This document shows positions 32,183 to 41,290 of a stretch of 55,428 nucleotides of DNA, in pieces (the stretch's first letter is position 1; the number at the start of each line of letters is the position of its first letter). The stretch spans positions 1 to 55,428 of the forward strand of contig JAJYSW010000001.1 of assembly GCA_021793335.1 (NCBI GenBank), given 5' to 3'. This DNA is from Actinomycetes bacterium (GTDB lineage: Bacteria; Actinomycetota; Actinomycetes; Mycobacteriales; Micromonosporaceae). Below the pieces are notes generated by a model. That model was given only the letters and a program-made list of their open reading frames with translations. It had not been told where the DNA came from and did not search any database. A program made the translations under genes and the position numbers.

Positions 32183-34021
32183 ATGCGCGAGTTCGCCGTC
32201 CCCCCTGTGGTGACAGTGCCAGACGACGACAACGCCCTCACCTCTCTTTGGGACGCCGCCGACAACCACGCCGGCGCCGTGCTGTACTCCCGCACCTTCG
32301 ACGACGGCCTCACCTGGGAGGACGTGACCGCCGCCGAGTTTCGCGACCAGGTCGTGAGCGTGGCCAAGGGCCTGGGCGCCGCCGGCATCCAACCGGGTGA
32401 CCGAGTGGCCCTGATGTCGCGGACCAGATACGAATGGACCCTGTTCGACTACGCGATCTGGGCCGCCGGCGCGGTGACCGTGCCGGTCTACGAGACCTCC
32501 TCGACCGAGCAGGCCGAGTGGATTCTGGCCGACTCCGGCGCAGTGGCCGTGATCGTCGAGACCCCCGAATACCGCGAACTCATCGAAGGACTGCCCGAAC
32601 CGGTCGAACGCATCTGGACCATCGACGAGGGCGCGGTGGACGAACTGACCGAGTCCGGCGCGGACGCCGATGTCGACATCGAGGAGCGGCGCGCCTCCCG
32701 CAAGGCCGATGACCTGGCCACGATCATCTACACCTCGGGTACCACCGGCCGGTCCAAAGGCTGCATGCTCACCCACCGGAACCTGACGGCGAACATCCGC
32801 AACATCATCCCCGAAGTCCCCGACGTGCTCTACGAGGGCGCGAGGATGCTCATGTTCCTGCCGCTGGCGCACGTGCTCGCCCGAATCCTCCAGATCGCCG
32901 GGGTCGAATCGCGCACGACGCTCGCGCACTTCTCCGACCGCGGCAAACTCGCCGAGATCATGCCCGTGGTCAAACCGACGACGCTGCTGGCGATCCCGCG
33001 CGTATTCGAGAAGGTCTACAACAACGCCTACCAGACGGCCGTCGACAGCGGCAAGACCAAGCTGTTCGTCAGAGCCGCGGCCACTGCCAAGGAGTACAGC
33101 CGCGCCCTGGACACCCCGGCCGGCCCGGGACTGGCCCTCAAACTGCGCCACAGACTGTGGGACGCCTTGGTGTACAAGAAGCTGCGGGCCGCGCTCGGCG
33201 GCGAGTGCACCTCGGCCGTCTCCGGTGGAGCCGCGCTCGGCGGCGAGCTGGGGCACTTCTTCCGCGGCGTCGGCGTCCAGATCTTCGAGGGCTACGGACT
33301 CACCGAGACCTCCCCGGTCCTGGCGCTCAACATGCAGACCGCGACCAAGATCGGCTCGGTCGGCCGCCCCATTCCGAGCACCGCGCTCCGCGTCGCCGAC
33401 GACGGCGAGCTACAGGCGAAGGGCCCGCAGGTATTCAGCGGCTATTGGAACAACGACGCCGCCACCGCCGAGGTGCTCGACGCCGAAGGCTGGTTCTCGA
33501 CCGGCGACATCGCCGAGATCGACGACGACGGCTACGTGACCATCACCGGCCGCAAGAAGGACATCATCGTGACCTCCGGGGGCAAGAACGTGGCCCCCTC
33601 GCCGCTGGAGAAGGTCCTGGACGCCCACCCGCTCATCGCCTACGCGATGGTCGTCGGCGAAGGCCGCCCGTACATCGGGGCGCTGATCTCGGTGGACGGC
33701 GATATGCTGCCGGACTGGCTACAGCGCCGCGGCAAGGATCCGGAGTCCCCGATCAGCGCCGTCTCCGAGGACCCCGAGCTGCTCGCCGAGCTGCAATCGC
33801 AGGTCGATCTGGCGAACTCGACGGTCTCCAGAGCCGAACAGATCAAGCGATTCAGGGTCATACCGGTTGAATTGACCGAAGATGCCGGAGAAATCACCCC
33901 CTCAACCAAGGTCAAACGTCACGTAGTCATGAAAAAATACTCAGACGAGATCAACGCACTGTACGACGAGAAGACAAAACACTCAGACGAGATCAATACA
34001 CTGCACGAGGAACACGGTTAG
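32183..34021 (+). CDS. Long-chain fatty-acid--CoA ligase (FadD15-type)
   Basis: This 612-residue AMP-forming acyl-CoA synthetase activates a fatty acid through an acyl-adenylate. Motifs are the AMP-binding loop ATIIYTSGTTGRSKGCMLTHRN (about 180-200), FLPLAHVLAR, EGYGLTETSP, GWFSTGDIAEIDDDGY with the ATP-ribose Asp, and GRKKDIIVTSGGKNVAPSPLE. ATG 32183 has GGAG upstream. The C-terminus is odd: after the usual MKKYSDEIN the sequence duplicates a 14-codon unit (YSDEINALYDEKTK then HSDEINTLHEE), and these last codons are AT-rich for the genome. The catalytic Lys region (TPSTKVKR) lies before the duplication, so activity should be intact. Confidence 0.94.
   Translation: MREFAVPPVVTVPDDDNALTSLWDAADNHAGAVLYSRTFDDGLTWEDVTAAEFRDQVVSVAKGLGAAGIQPGDRVALMSRTRYEWTLFDYAIWAAGAVTVPVYETSSTEQAEWILADSGAVAVIVETPEYRELIEGLPEPVERIWTIDEGAVDELTESGADADVDIEERRASRKADDLATIIYTSGTTGRSKGCMLTHRNLTANIRNIIPEVPDVLYEGARMLMFLPLAHVLARILQIAGVESRTTLAHFSDRGKLAEIMPVVKPTTLLAIPRVFEKVYNNAYQTAVDSGKTKLFVRAAATAKEYSRALDTPAGPGLALKLRHRLWDALVYKKLRAALGGECTSAVSGGAALGGELGHFFRGVGVQIFEGYGLTETSPVLALNMQTATKIGSVGRPIPSTALRVADDGELQAKGPQVFSGYWNNDAATAEVLDAEGWFSTGDIAEIDDDGYVTITGRKKDIIVTSGGKNVAPSPLEKVLDAHPLIAYAMVVGEGRPYIGALISVDGDMLPDWLQRRGKDPESPISAVSEDPELLAELQSQVDLANSTVSRAEQIKRFRVIPVELTEDAGEITPSTKVKRHVVMKKYSDEINALYDEKTKHSDEINTLHEEHG
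33939..34012 (+). repeat. 42-bp period duplication at the 3' end of the acyl-CoA ligase gene
   Basis: Two 32-nt copies (33939-33970 and 33981-34012) share ACTCAGACGAGATCAA and CACTG and differ at a few bases. They are 42 nt apart and in frame, adding 14 codons to the C-terminus. Confidence 0.85.
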
Positions 34022-34030
34022 CGAGGCTGC

Positions 34031-35806
34031 ATGAGCGAGGAGGCCGTCCTGGAGCGGCAATGGCGCCTACCGGCCGTGGCCCTGCGGGCGGTGCTCTTCG
34101 CACTGGTCACGGCATTCGGGTGGGCGGCGGTCGACTTCACCGACACCGCCACCTGGTGCGGCATCCTCGCCCTGGCGGCGTTGCCGGGCATCGTCCTGCC
34201 CCGCCACCGCGTACTCGCCCCGGCGGGACGCCTGGCCGAGGTCGTGGTCGTCGTGCTCGGCACCCTCGCCACCGGCGGGCTCCCGGCCTGGATGCTCCCT
34301 TACCTGATCGCGCCGTTCTCGGCCGCCGCGTTCGACGCGGCGGCCCCCGGCGAGCCCGCGAAGTACGCCTGGCTGCGCACCTGGGGGCCCCCGACGCTGC
34401 TGGCGGTCGCCGCCATCGGCCTGATCGCCCAGACTCCGCGACTGCCGACGTTCGACCGCGGCACCTACGTCACCACGGTGGCCGTCGCTCTGGCCTTCGG
34501 CATGGCCTCGGCGGTCGGGGCGTGGTGGCTGCGCCGCTCCAGACGCAGCGATCTGAGCCATTCGCAGCTGCCGTACGCCGAGGCCGCGGCCCTGCTGACA
34601 CAGCTGCGGGTCGTCGCCCGCCAACTGCCCGGCTCCACGCTCGACCCCGGCGGCATCGCCACCGAACTGCTCGACACCGTCATCCGCGTGCCGGGGGCCG
34701 AGCGGGCCGCCGTCCTCGCCGCCTCCTCCGGCCGGCGGCTCGTGGTCCTGGCCCAGCATGCCGACGAACGGGTCGACTGGGAGACCTCCCCGCAGATGAA
34801 CGTGCTCCTGGCCGACGCCTGGGCGGGACAGAAACCGCAGGCCGGGCAATTGCCACTGTCGCGCTCCACGCAGGGACCGGTGGCCTCGCTGGTCGTACCG
34901 CTGATCGCCGAGGGCCGCACCGTCGGCCTGGTGGCGATCGAATCGGACGATCCGAGCGCGTTCGACGCCGAGGCCATCACCGCCGCCGAGGAGCGGACCA
35001 AGGGCGCTGCGCTGCGTCTGGAGACGGCGCTGCTGTTCGAGGACGTCAGGTCCATGGCGACCACCGAGGAGCGCCAGCGCCTGGCCCGCGAGATCCACGA
35101 CGGCATCGCCCAGGAGCTCGCGATGCTCGGCTACGGCATCGACAACGCGATGGCGGTCCTACCGGAGGACGCCGGCGAGGCGTCGACCGAACTGGAGGAT
35201 CTGCGCAGCGAGGTGACCCGTCTGGTGACCGAGCTGCGCTTCTCGCTGTTCGAACTGCGTTCGAACGTCGACCGTCAGGGCGGACTGGCATCCGCGATCG
35301 CGGACTATGCTCGTACCGTGGGCGCCTCCGCAGGACTGCGGGTCCACCTGTCGCTCGACGAGGGCGGCGCACGGCTCCCGGCGAGCACCGAGGCGGAGCT
35401 GCTGCGAATAGCGCAGGAGGCGATCACCAATGCCCGGAAGCACGCCCGGGCAGAGAACCTGTGGGTCACCTGTGAAGTGGATCCGCCGTACACGCGGATC
35501 GAGGTGACCGACGACGGCCAGGGTCTGGCCGGCGAAGCCTCCGAGGGGCGGTACGGACTGGCGATCATGAGCGAACGCGCCGAACGGATCCGGGGGTCGC
35601 TGGAGATCCGGCCGCACCAGCCGCACGGCACCACCGTGGCGGTGGTGCTCAACGCCTCCGCGCGTCCGACCCCGAAGGCGGCGCCCGCGCACCCGGGAGC
35701 CGAGAAGTGGGCGGCGGACCGCACGGCCGCAACCGAAGACAGCACTACCGCGCCCATCGGCCCCCCGGGGTCCGAGGTAGCCAATGAGGAGAGAGACGAA
35801 CGATGA
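34031..35806 (+). CDS. NarL-type sensor histidine kinase with GAF domain
   Basis: The product has 591 residues. The N-terminal third (about 15-170) holds five to six hydrophobic helices. A GAF-like domain follows (about 195-335, RVPGAERAAVLAASSGRRLVVLAQ). The HisKA_3 dimerisation domain has the H-box AREIHDGIAQELAMLGYGID with phospho-acceptor His356. The HATPase_c domain has an N-box EAITNARKHARA and a G-box DDGQGL. A low-complexity tail of about 50 residues rich in Ala/Pro/Thr ends the protein. It lies 9 nt after the acyl-CoA ligase gene and overlaps the response-regulator gene by 4 nt. The signal is unknown. Confidence 0.93.
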   Translation: MSEEAVLERQWRLPAVALRAVLFALVTAFGWAAVDFTDTATWCGILALAALPGIVLPRHRVLAPAGRLAEVVVVVLGTLATGGLPAWMLPYLIAPFSAAAFDAAAPGEPAKYAWLRTWGPPTLLAVAAIGLIAQTPRLPTFDRGTYVTTVAVALAFGMASAVGAWWLRRSRRSDLSHSQLPYAEAAALLTQLRVVARQLPGSTLDPGGIATELLDTVIRVPGAERAAVLAASSGRRLVVLAQHADERVDWETSPQMNVLLADAWAGQKPQAGQLPLSRSTQGPVASLVVPLIAEGRTVGLVAIESDDPSAFDAEAITAAEERTKGAALRLETALLFEDVRSMATTEERQRLAREIHDGIAQELAMLGYGIDNAMAVLPEDAGEASTELEDLRSEVTRLVTELRFSLFELRSNVDRQGGLASAIADYARTVGASAGLRVHLSLDEGGARLPASTEAELLRIAQEAITNARKHARAENLWVTCEVDPPYTRIEVTDDGQGLAGEASEGRYGLAIMSERAERIRGSLEIRPHQPHGTTVAVVLNASARPTPKAAPAHPGAEKWAADRTAATEDSTTAPIGPPGSEVANEERDER

Positions 35807-36474
35807 ACGCTGACGCGCCTGAATCGACCAGTCAGACGACGGTCCTGATCGTCGACGACCACGATCTGATCCGCAAGGGCCTTCGGCACGCCTTCGACCG
35901 CGACCCCGAGTTCGAGGTCGTGGGCGAGGCCGACACGGCCGGCGACGCCCTGCGCCAGGCCACCTCGCTGATGCCCAGCGTCGTCATCATGGACCTGCGT
36001 CTCCCCGACGGCTCCGGCCTGGACGCGACGCGGAAGCTCCGCAAGGCGCACCCGCACATGGGCATCGTCGTGCTGACCATGTACGCGGGCGACGATCAAC
36101 TGTTCGGGGCCCTGGACGCGGGCGCGAGCGCGTTCGTGCCGAAGAGCGCCCCGGCGAACGACGTGGTCTCGGCGGCGCGCCACGCGGCGGCGAACCCGAC
36201 GGCGTTCAGCGCCGCGGATCTGGCCGAGGCGATGCAGCGCCGCCTGACGCCGACGGGACCGCAGCTCTCGCCTCGGGAATCGCAGGTGCTCAAACTGCTC
36301 GCGGACGGTCTGTCGGTGGCCGGCATCGCCAAGCAGCTGTACGTCTCGGAGTCGACCGCCAAGACGCACATCTCGAAGCTGTACGAGAAGCTCGGTGCGG
36401 GCAACCGGGCGCAGGCGCTGATGACGGCCCTGAAACTGGGGCTGCTGGAGGCGCCGGACCAACCGAAGTTCTGA
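35803..36474 (+). CDS. NarL/LuxR-type response regulator
   Basis: The product has 223 residues. The receiver domain (about 12-130) has the acidic pair D18-D19, phospho-acceptor D64 in VVIMDLRLPDGSG, the switch Thr in VVLTMYAG, and the conserved Lys in FVPKSAP. The C-terminal LuxR helix-turn-helix (about 160-220) reads LSPRESQVLKLLADGLSVAGIAKQLYVSE followed by KTHISKLYEKLGA, in which the recognition helix is clear. The ATG overlaps the histidine-kinase stop (ATGA), so the pair is stoichiometrically coupled. Target genes are not evident. Confidence 0.95.
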   Translation: MNADAPESTSQTTVLIVDDHDLIRKGLRHAFDRDPEFEVVGEADTAGDALRQATSLMPSVVIMDLRLPDGSGLDATRKLRKAHPHMGIVVLTMYAGDDQLFGALDAGASAFVPKSAPANDVVSAARHAAANPTAFSAADLAEAMQRRLTPTGPQLSPRESQVLKLLADGLSVAGIAKQLYVSESTAKTHISKLYEKLGAGNRAQALMTALKLGLLEAPDQPKF

Positions 36475-36478
36475 GAGT

Positions 36479-36518
36479 CGCGCGGTATCCGGTCCGTACC
36501 GGGGCCGGATGCCGCGCG
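36479..36518. terminator. Bidirectional hairpin between the response-regulator and glycosyltransferase genes
   Basis: CGCGCGGTATCCGG (36479-36492) pairs with CCGGATGCCGCGCG (36505-36518), a 14-bp stem with one G-U pair and a 12-nt loop. It lies between convergent genes. Confidence 0.65.
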
Positions 36519-36548
36519 TTCACGGGGGCCGACCGCCCGCTTCGGGTC

Positions 36549-37685
36549 TCAGACGGTCTCGCCGTAGAGCATGGCTTCGAGGCGTCCGGCTTGACGTTCC
36601 CACGTCCACTCGCTGCAGGCCCAGTCCCGGCTGGCCGCGCCGAACTTATCGGCCAGCGGACGGTCGGTGAGCACCTGCGTGAGCCGGGAGGCGATCTGGT
36701 CGACGTCCCGGCCGTCGACCACCCACCCCGACTGATCGTGCAGCACCGTGTCGGGCGCACCGCCCGAGTCGCCCGCGATGACCGGCATGCCGCACGCGGC
36801 GGCCTCCAGGAACACCGCGCCCAGGCCCTCGACGTCGAGGCCGCCGCGGCGCGTCCGGCACGGCATCGCGAAGACGTCCCCGGCCGCGAAATGCCGGGCG
36901 AGTTCGGCTTCGGGCACCGCACCGGTGAACGTGACCGCTCGTTCCATCCGGTGGTGACGGGTCAGTGCGCGCAGCCGGCCCTCGTCGGGGCCCTGGCCGA
37001 CGACGAGCAGCCGCACGTCCTCGCCGACCCGCTCGCGCACTCGCGGGAGGGCCGCGATCAGCTTGTCCTGGCCTTTGCGCGGCACCAGCCGCGAGACGCA
37101 CACGATCACCGGCCGCCCCTCCAGGCCGTGACGCTCGCGAACCGGTGTGCCGTCGACCTGCGGGTGGAAGGTCTCGGTGTCGATGCCGAAGGTCAGCTGT
37201 TCGAGCCGGGTCAGGGGTTCGACGACCGGGGCGAGGCGCCGGTAGGTGTAGCCGCCCAGATAGGTCATGACGTCGAGTGAGCCGGCGATGCGCCGCAGCG
37301 CCTGCCGGGTGCCGGGCATCATCGCCCAGCCGACCTCGTGACCGTGGGTGAGCGCGATGGCCCGCTCGACGCCGGTATCGCGCAGGAGCCGCGACGCGAG
37401 GAGGCCGAGCGGGGCTGCGGCACCGAACCAGACGCGGTCGCAGCGGTGCTCTCGGGCGATCGCGGTGACGGCGCGGGCCACGCGCGGCGTGGGCAGGAGC
37501 ATCGCGGCCCGGTCGCGGACCACGGTGAACGGTTGGACGGCGTCGAAATCGGCATGGCCGGGGGAAGCAGAGGTGTAGACGACCAGGCCATCGGACGGCA
37601 GCCGCAGCGCCATGCCGTGTACGAAGGTCTGAATACCGCCCCTACGAGGCGGAAAATCGTTCGTCACCAGCAGTGTTCGGCTCAT
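36549..37685 (-). CDS. GT4 glycosyltransferase, PimB'-like phosphatidylinositol monomannoside mannosyltransferase
   Basis: This 378-residue GT-B enzyme starts MSRTLLVTNDFPPRRGGIQTFVHGM, whose DFPPRxGGIQ signature is typical of PimB' (Rv2188c) and its relatives. It adds the second mannose to phosphatidylinositol monomannoside from GDP-mannose on the cytoplasmic face. The C-terminal Rossmann half has VSRLVPRKGQDKLIAALP and the nucleotide-sugar motif EGLGAVFLEAAACGMPVIAGDSGGAPD, including the paired Glu residues. ATG 37685 is preferred (GGAGG 7 nt upstream); an ATG immediately before it is possible. It stands alone. Another GT4 specificity cannot be excluded. Confidence 0.9.
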   Translation of the reverse strand: MSRTLLVTNDFPPRRGGIQTFVHGMALRLPSDGLVVYTSASPGHADFDAVQPFTVVRDRAAMLLPTPRVARAVTAIAREHRCDRVWFGAAAPLGLLASRLLRDTGVERAIALTHGHEVGWAMMPGTRQALRRIAGSLDVMTYLGGYTYRRLAPVVEPLTRLEQLTFGIDTETFHPQVDGTPVRERHGLEGRPVIVCVSRLVPRKGQDKLIAALPRVRERVGEDVRLLVVGQGPDEGRLRALTRHHRMERAVTFTGAVPEAELARHFAAGDVFAMPCRTRRGGLDVEGLGAVFLEAAACGMPVIAGDSGGAPDTVLHDQSGWVVDGRDVDQIASRLTQVLTDRPLADKFGAASRDWACSEWTWERQAGRLEAMLYGETV

Positions 37686-37846
37686 CATGCCCCCTCCATG
37701 ACTGCTCCAGTCTGTCACGCGGGATCGGATGCCGAAGGAATCCGAGGCGTCCGGTGGAGGTCCGCTCGTACCCGGTCTCGACTCACGGGCCGGGCGCCTC
37801 GACATGCGAGCGGTGCGGACACCATCGTCGGTGGCACACTGGTGCC

Positions 37847-39184
37847 ATGACGAGCGGCGACGACGGTCAAGAGCCCACAGGGCGAGTCGAGCATGCACCG
37901 GCGGTCTTCCTGAGCGAGCCGGTACGCCGCCGAACCGCCGAGATCGCTGCCGCGGCCCTGCCCGGGCTGCCGCCCGCGAAAGTGCCGTCGAAGCTGCGCC
38001 GGTACCTCAAGTTCAACCCGTCCAAGCGGGCCAAGCTGGCTCGCGCCGACATCGCCGCCGAGCTGAGCCGTGGGGACGAGTTCCGGGCGGGGGTGGGCCA
38101 GGTCCTCGGTTCGACCGATGCGCCGCTGGTCCGGGCGATCAACGACGGCGAGGCCGTCTCGGCCATGACCGACCCGGTCGAGGTGGCGGCCCTGGCCTAC
38201 CTGCTGCGGCCCGAAGGATGGCGGGAGCTGGTGGCGAGCGCGGCCGAGGCCGCCCGCGCGGCGCCCGAGGCGGCTGCGGCCGCGCCGGTCGACGAGGAGG
38301 TCCGGCGGCGACTGGCCGCGGTCGACAAGGAGAACCGGAGGCTGCGCGGCGCACTGGAGGACCAGCGGTCCGCGGCGACCCGTTTGCAGGAGGACCTGCG
38401 CCGGGCGCGCAGGGGTCTGCGTGAGGCCGAGGACCGGGCCGCGAAGACGGCCGCCGACCTGGCCGCCGAGCGGGGCCGCATCAAGCAGTCGGACTCGGAG
38501 CGCCGCGCCGAGCGGCGGCGCCTGGAGAACGAAGTGGCCTCGTTGCGGGCGCAGCTCGAAGAGGTCCGGCGGGCCGGACGCGAGGCGGACCGGCTCGCGG
38601 ACTCGCGGCTGTGGCTGCTGATGGAGACGCTCTCGGGCACCGCGAACGGGCTGCGGCGCGAACTGGGGCTCGAACCGGTCGCCGATCGACCGGCCGACCA
38701 CATCGCCGATGAGCGCTGCGCCGAGCCCGAGGCGAGGGAGACCGAGGGCTCTCGGGGCCTGGAGCAGACCGACCCTCAGCGGCTCGACCACCTGCTGTCG
38801 CTGCCGAACCCGCACCTGATCGTCGACGGCTATAACGTCACCATCAGCGCGTGGGGCGAGACGCTGACATTGGAGCAGCAGCGCAATCGGCTCGTTCGGG
38901 GCCTGGGTGCGCTCGCGGCGCAGACGAACGCCGAGATCACGGTGGTCTTCGACGGGGCCGATCCGATCTTCGGGGCGAAACCGAGCGCGCGTGGAGTGCG
39001 GGTGCTGTTCAGCGCCAAAGGCGAGATCGCCGACGATGTCGTGGTGGATCTGACCCGGGCCGAGCCGCAGGGCCGGCCGGTCATCGTGGTGTCCTCGGAC
39101 CGGGAGGTCGCCGACCGGGTGCGGCGGCACGACGCCTATGCGGTGCCCTCGCCGCTGCTGGTGCGGCGGATGCAGCATGGTTGA
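37847..39184 (+). CDS. NYN-domain (YacP-like) putative RNase with coiled coil
   Basis: This 445-residue protein has a globular N-terminal domain (about 15-135, AALPGLPPAKVPSKLRRYLKFNPSKRAKLAR, read in two parts) and a long charged coiled coil (about 150-280). The C-terminal YacP-type NYN/PIN domain has LIVDGYNVTISAWG, FDGADPIFGAKPS, KGEIADDVVVDLTR and VVSSDREVADRVRRHDAY. The Asp residues in DGYN, FDGAD, ADD and SSDRE would bind the catalytic metals. Family members are metal-dependent RNases. ATG 37847 lies 6 nt after CACACT, a near match to the leaderless -10 pattern. It diverges from the PimB'-like gene. Confidence 0.88.
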   Translation: MTSGDDGQEPTGRVEHAPAVFLSEPVRRRTAEIAAAALPGLPPAKVPSKLRRYLKFNPSKRAKLARADIAAELSRGDEFRAGVGQVLGSTDAPLVRAINDGEAVSAMTDPVEVAALAYLLRPEGWRELVASAAEAARAAPEAAAAAPVDEEVRRRLAAVDKENRRLRGALEDQRSAATRLQEDLRRARRGLREAEDRAAKTAADLAAERGRIKQSDSERRAERRRLENEVASLRAQLEEVRRAGREADRLADSRLWLLMETLSGTANGLRRELGLEPVADRPADHIADERCAEPEARETEGSRGLEQTDPQRLDHLLSLPNPHLIVDGYNVTISAWGETLTLEQQRNRLVRGLGALAAQTNAEITVVFDGADPIFGAKPSARGVRVLFSAKGEIADDVVVDLTRAEPQGRPVIVVSSDREVADRVRRHDAYAVPSPLLVRRMQHG

Positions 39185-39197
39185 CCGGCTCGCGGCC

Positions 39198-39620
39198 TTA
39201 TTTGGCCTTGAGCATCACCGAGCCGGCTGCCCGGTCGTGCAGCCCGCGATGGTAGGGGTCGGCCAGAGCCGTGAGCGCGGGAAGGACCAGCGACAGCAGC
39301 ACCGCCCGTACCAGGGCTCGCGGGAATCCGATCCGGCCGCCGGTATCGGCCGAGACGCAGGCGATCCGCATGATCGCCATGCCCGCGCTCTGGGTGCCGA
39401 TGGTCATGCAGCAGGTGTAATACACGATGAACAGGCCCGGGGTGAGCAGGTTCACGCCGAACGCCTCGGGCGACCACAGGCCGAGCCAGCCCAGGAGGTA
39501 GGTGAAGATCAGGCACGCGATCCAGTCGATGAACAGCCCGGTGACGCGCTCGCCGAGGCCGGCGAGGTCCTGCCCGGCGGTGTCGGCTCCGGTGGCTGCA
39601 CCGCCGCGTTCGCTCGTCAT
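39198..39620 (-). CDS. RDD-family membrane protein
   Basis: The product has 140 residues with three membrane helices. The first is LGERVTGLFIDWIACLIFTYLLGWLG; it contains Arg and Asp of the RDD motif. The second is TPGLFIVYYTCCMTIGT, and the third ALVRAVLLSLVLPALTALA. The C-terminal DPYHRGLHDRAAGSVML is the conserved RDD-family ending. The function of the family is unclear; roles in transport or lipid interaction have been suggested. ATG 39620 is preceded by TACACT-N6 without a ribosome-binding site, a leaderless-type start. It diverges from glnA and converges with the NYN gene. Confidence 0.9.
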   Translation of the reverse strand: MTSERGGAATGADTAGQDLAGLGERVTGLFIDWIACLIFTYLLGWLGLWSPEAFGVNLLTPGLFIVYYTCCMTIGTQSAGMAIMRIACVSADTGGRIGFPRALVRAVLLSLVLPALTALADPYHRGLHDRAAGSVMLKAK

Positions 39621-39626
39621 GGCGCG

Positions 39627-39632
39627 AGTGTA
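39627..39632 (-). promoter_or_regulatory. -10 hexamer of a leaderless RDD-gene promoter
   Basis: TACACT on the minus strand lies exactly 6 nt (CGCGCC) before the ATG at 39620. Confidence 0.55.
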
Positions 39633-39710
39633 CGGGCCGCCTCTCCGGCCGTCGTCTCCAGTGCGGCTCGCCGTGGGCTCGATCAACCGGTGGCGACATA
39701 GCTCTTGTGA

Positions 39711-39740
39711 GTAACAAGCGCGAAACATTTGATTTACGCT
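39711..39740 (+). promoter_or_regulatory. GlnR-like box and -10 element upstream of glnA
   Basis: GTAAC (39711-39715), 6 nt, GAAAC (39722-39726) matches the gTnAC-n6-GaAAC half of the actinobacterial GlnR consensus. TACGCT (39735-39740) fits a -10 box, with an RNA start near 39747 and a leader of about 120 nt. The second GlnR half-site upstream is degenerate at best. Confidence 0.6.
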
Positions 39741-39865
39741 GAGGCAATCGATCGCCGATAGCGTTTCGCCTGATACTCGCGGTGCCGACAGCGACGTCGG
39801 CGCCACCCGTGGCGAAGCCCGCCGGTCTTGGTTCCAGCTTCGCGCCTACCGAGAGGAACACCTTC

Positions 39866-41290
39866 GTGTTTGCCAGCCCAGAAGAGCTCCTCGGATACAT
39901 CCGCGACAACGACGTGAAGTTCATCGACATCCGCTTCTGCGATCTTCCCGGCGTCATGCAGCACTTCAACCTCCCGGCCGAGGCTTTCGACGCCGAGCTG
40001 CTGGAGGAGGGCCTCGCGTTCGACGGCTCCGCGATCCGCGGTTTCCAGGAGATCCACGAATCGGACATGCTCCTGCTCCCCGATGTCGCGACCGCGTTCA
40101 TCGACCCGTTCCGTGAGCGGAAGACTCTCGCGCTCAACTTCTTCATCCACGACCCCTTCACACGCGAGGCGTACAGCCGCGATCCGCGCAACGTCGCCAA
40201 GAAGGCCGAGCAGTATCTGACCGGGAGCGGTGTAGCGGACACGGCCTATTTCGGCGCCGAGGCCGAGTTCTACATCTTCGATTCGATCCGCTTCGACCAG
40301 ACGTGCAACCAGGCTTTTTACCACATCGATTCGATCGAGGGCGCGTGGAACACCGGCGCGGAGGAGCCCGGTGGGAATCTGGGCTATAAGCCGCGCCAGA
40401 AGGGCGGGTACTTCCCCGTCGGGCCCGTCGACCATTTCGCCGATCTGCGCGACACGATGACCGCGAACCTCATCGAGGCCGGTCTGACGGTCGAGCGGGC
40501 CCACCACGAGGTCGGGACCGCCGGTCAGGCCGAGATCAACTACCGTTTCTCGACGCTGCTGCATTCGGGCGACGATGTCCAGAAGTTCAAGTACATCGTC
40601 AAGAACACCGCCACACAGGCGGGCAAGACGGTGACGTTCATGCCCAAGCCCCTGTTCGGGGACAACGGTTCGGGCATGCACACTCACCAGTCGCTGTGGG
40701 CTGCGGGCGAACCGCTGTTCTATGACGAGACCGGGTATGCCGGCCTGTCGGATACCGCCCGGTACTACATCGGCGGGCTGCTCAAGCACGCTCCGAGCCT
40801 CTTGGCGTTCACCAACCCGAGCGTGAACTCTTACCGCCGTCTGGTGCCGGGCTTCGATGCCCCGGTGAATCTGGTGTATTCGCAGCGCAACCGCTCGGCC
40901 TGCACGCGCATCCCGGTGACCGGTTCGAACGCGAAGGCCAAGCGCGTCGAGTTCCGCGTGCCGGACCCGTCCTCGAACCCGTATCTGGCGTTCTCGGCGA
41001 TGCTCATGGCCGGTCTCGATGGCATCAAGAACAAGATCGAGCCGCCGGCGCCGGTCGACAAGGACCTGTACGAGCTGGGCCCCGAGGAGTACGACGACAT
41101 CACGCAGACACCCGACTCGCTCGATAAGGTGCTCGACAATCTCGAAGCCGATCACGATTTCCTCACCGAAGGCGGCGTGTTCACCCCCGACCTCATCGAG
41201 ACGTGGATCCGGTACAAGCGCGAGCATGAGATCGCCCCGATCCGGCTGCGTCCGACGCCGCACGAGTTTGATCTGTACTACGAAGTATGA
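39866..41290 (+). CDS. glnA: Glutamine synthetase type I (GlnA1)
   Basis: It makes glutamine from glutamate, ammonia and ATP as a cytoplasmic dodecamer. The 474-residue length is standard. Motifs are FDGSAIRGFQEIHESDM (the latch/ATP region), FGAEAEFYIFD with metal-binding Glu, VERAHHEVGTAGQAEINYRF, the ATP-binding MPKPLFGDNGSGMHTHQSL, and the NRSACTRIPV substrate region. The adenylylation loop DKDLYELGPEEY places the regulatory Tyr at residue 402. GTG 39866 (M-F-A-S-P-E-E-L-L) has AGAGGA 8 nt upstream; an in-frame ATG at 39782 would give an unusual extension. Control by GlnR is suggested by the upstream box. Its last codons form the first copy of a 31-bp tandem repeat. Confidence 0.97.
   Translation: MFASPEELLGYIRDNDVKFIDIRFCDLPGVMQHFNLPAEAFDAELLEEGLAFDGSAIRGFQEIHESDMLLLPDVATAFIDPFRERKTLALNFFIHDPFTREAYSRDPRNVAKKAEQYLTGSGVADTAYFGAEAEFYIFDSIRFDQTCNQAFYHIDSIEGAWNTGAEEPGGNLGYKPRQKGGYFPVGPVDHFADLRDTMTANLIEAGLTVERAHHEVGTAGQAEINYRFSTLLHSGDDVQKFKYIVKNTATQAGKTVTFMPKPLFGDNGSGMHTHQSLWAAGEPLFYDETGYAGLSDTARYYIGGLLKHAPSLLAFTNPSVNSYRRLVPGFDAPVNLVYSQRNRSACTRIPVTGSNAKAKRVEFRVPDPSSNPYLAFSAMLMAGLDGIKNKIEPPAPVDKDLYELGPEEYDDITQTPDSLDKVLDNLEADHDFLTEGGVFTPDLIETWIRYKREHEIAPIRLRPTPHEFDLYYEV

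Noticed and set aside
39741..39865. Riboswitch or glnA-motif RNA in the glnA leader
   Set aside because: The known glnA RNA motif is cyanobacterial, and I cannot find its conserved core; the leader has no other strong fold that I can see.
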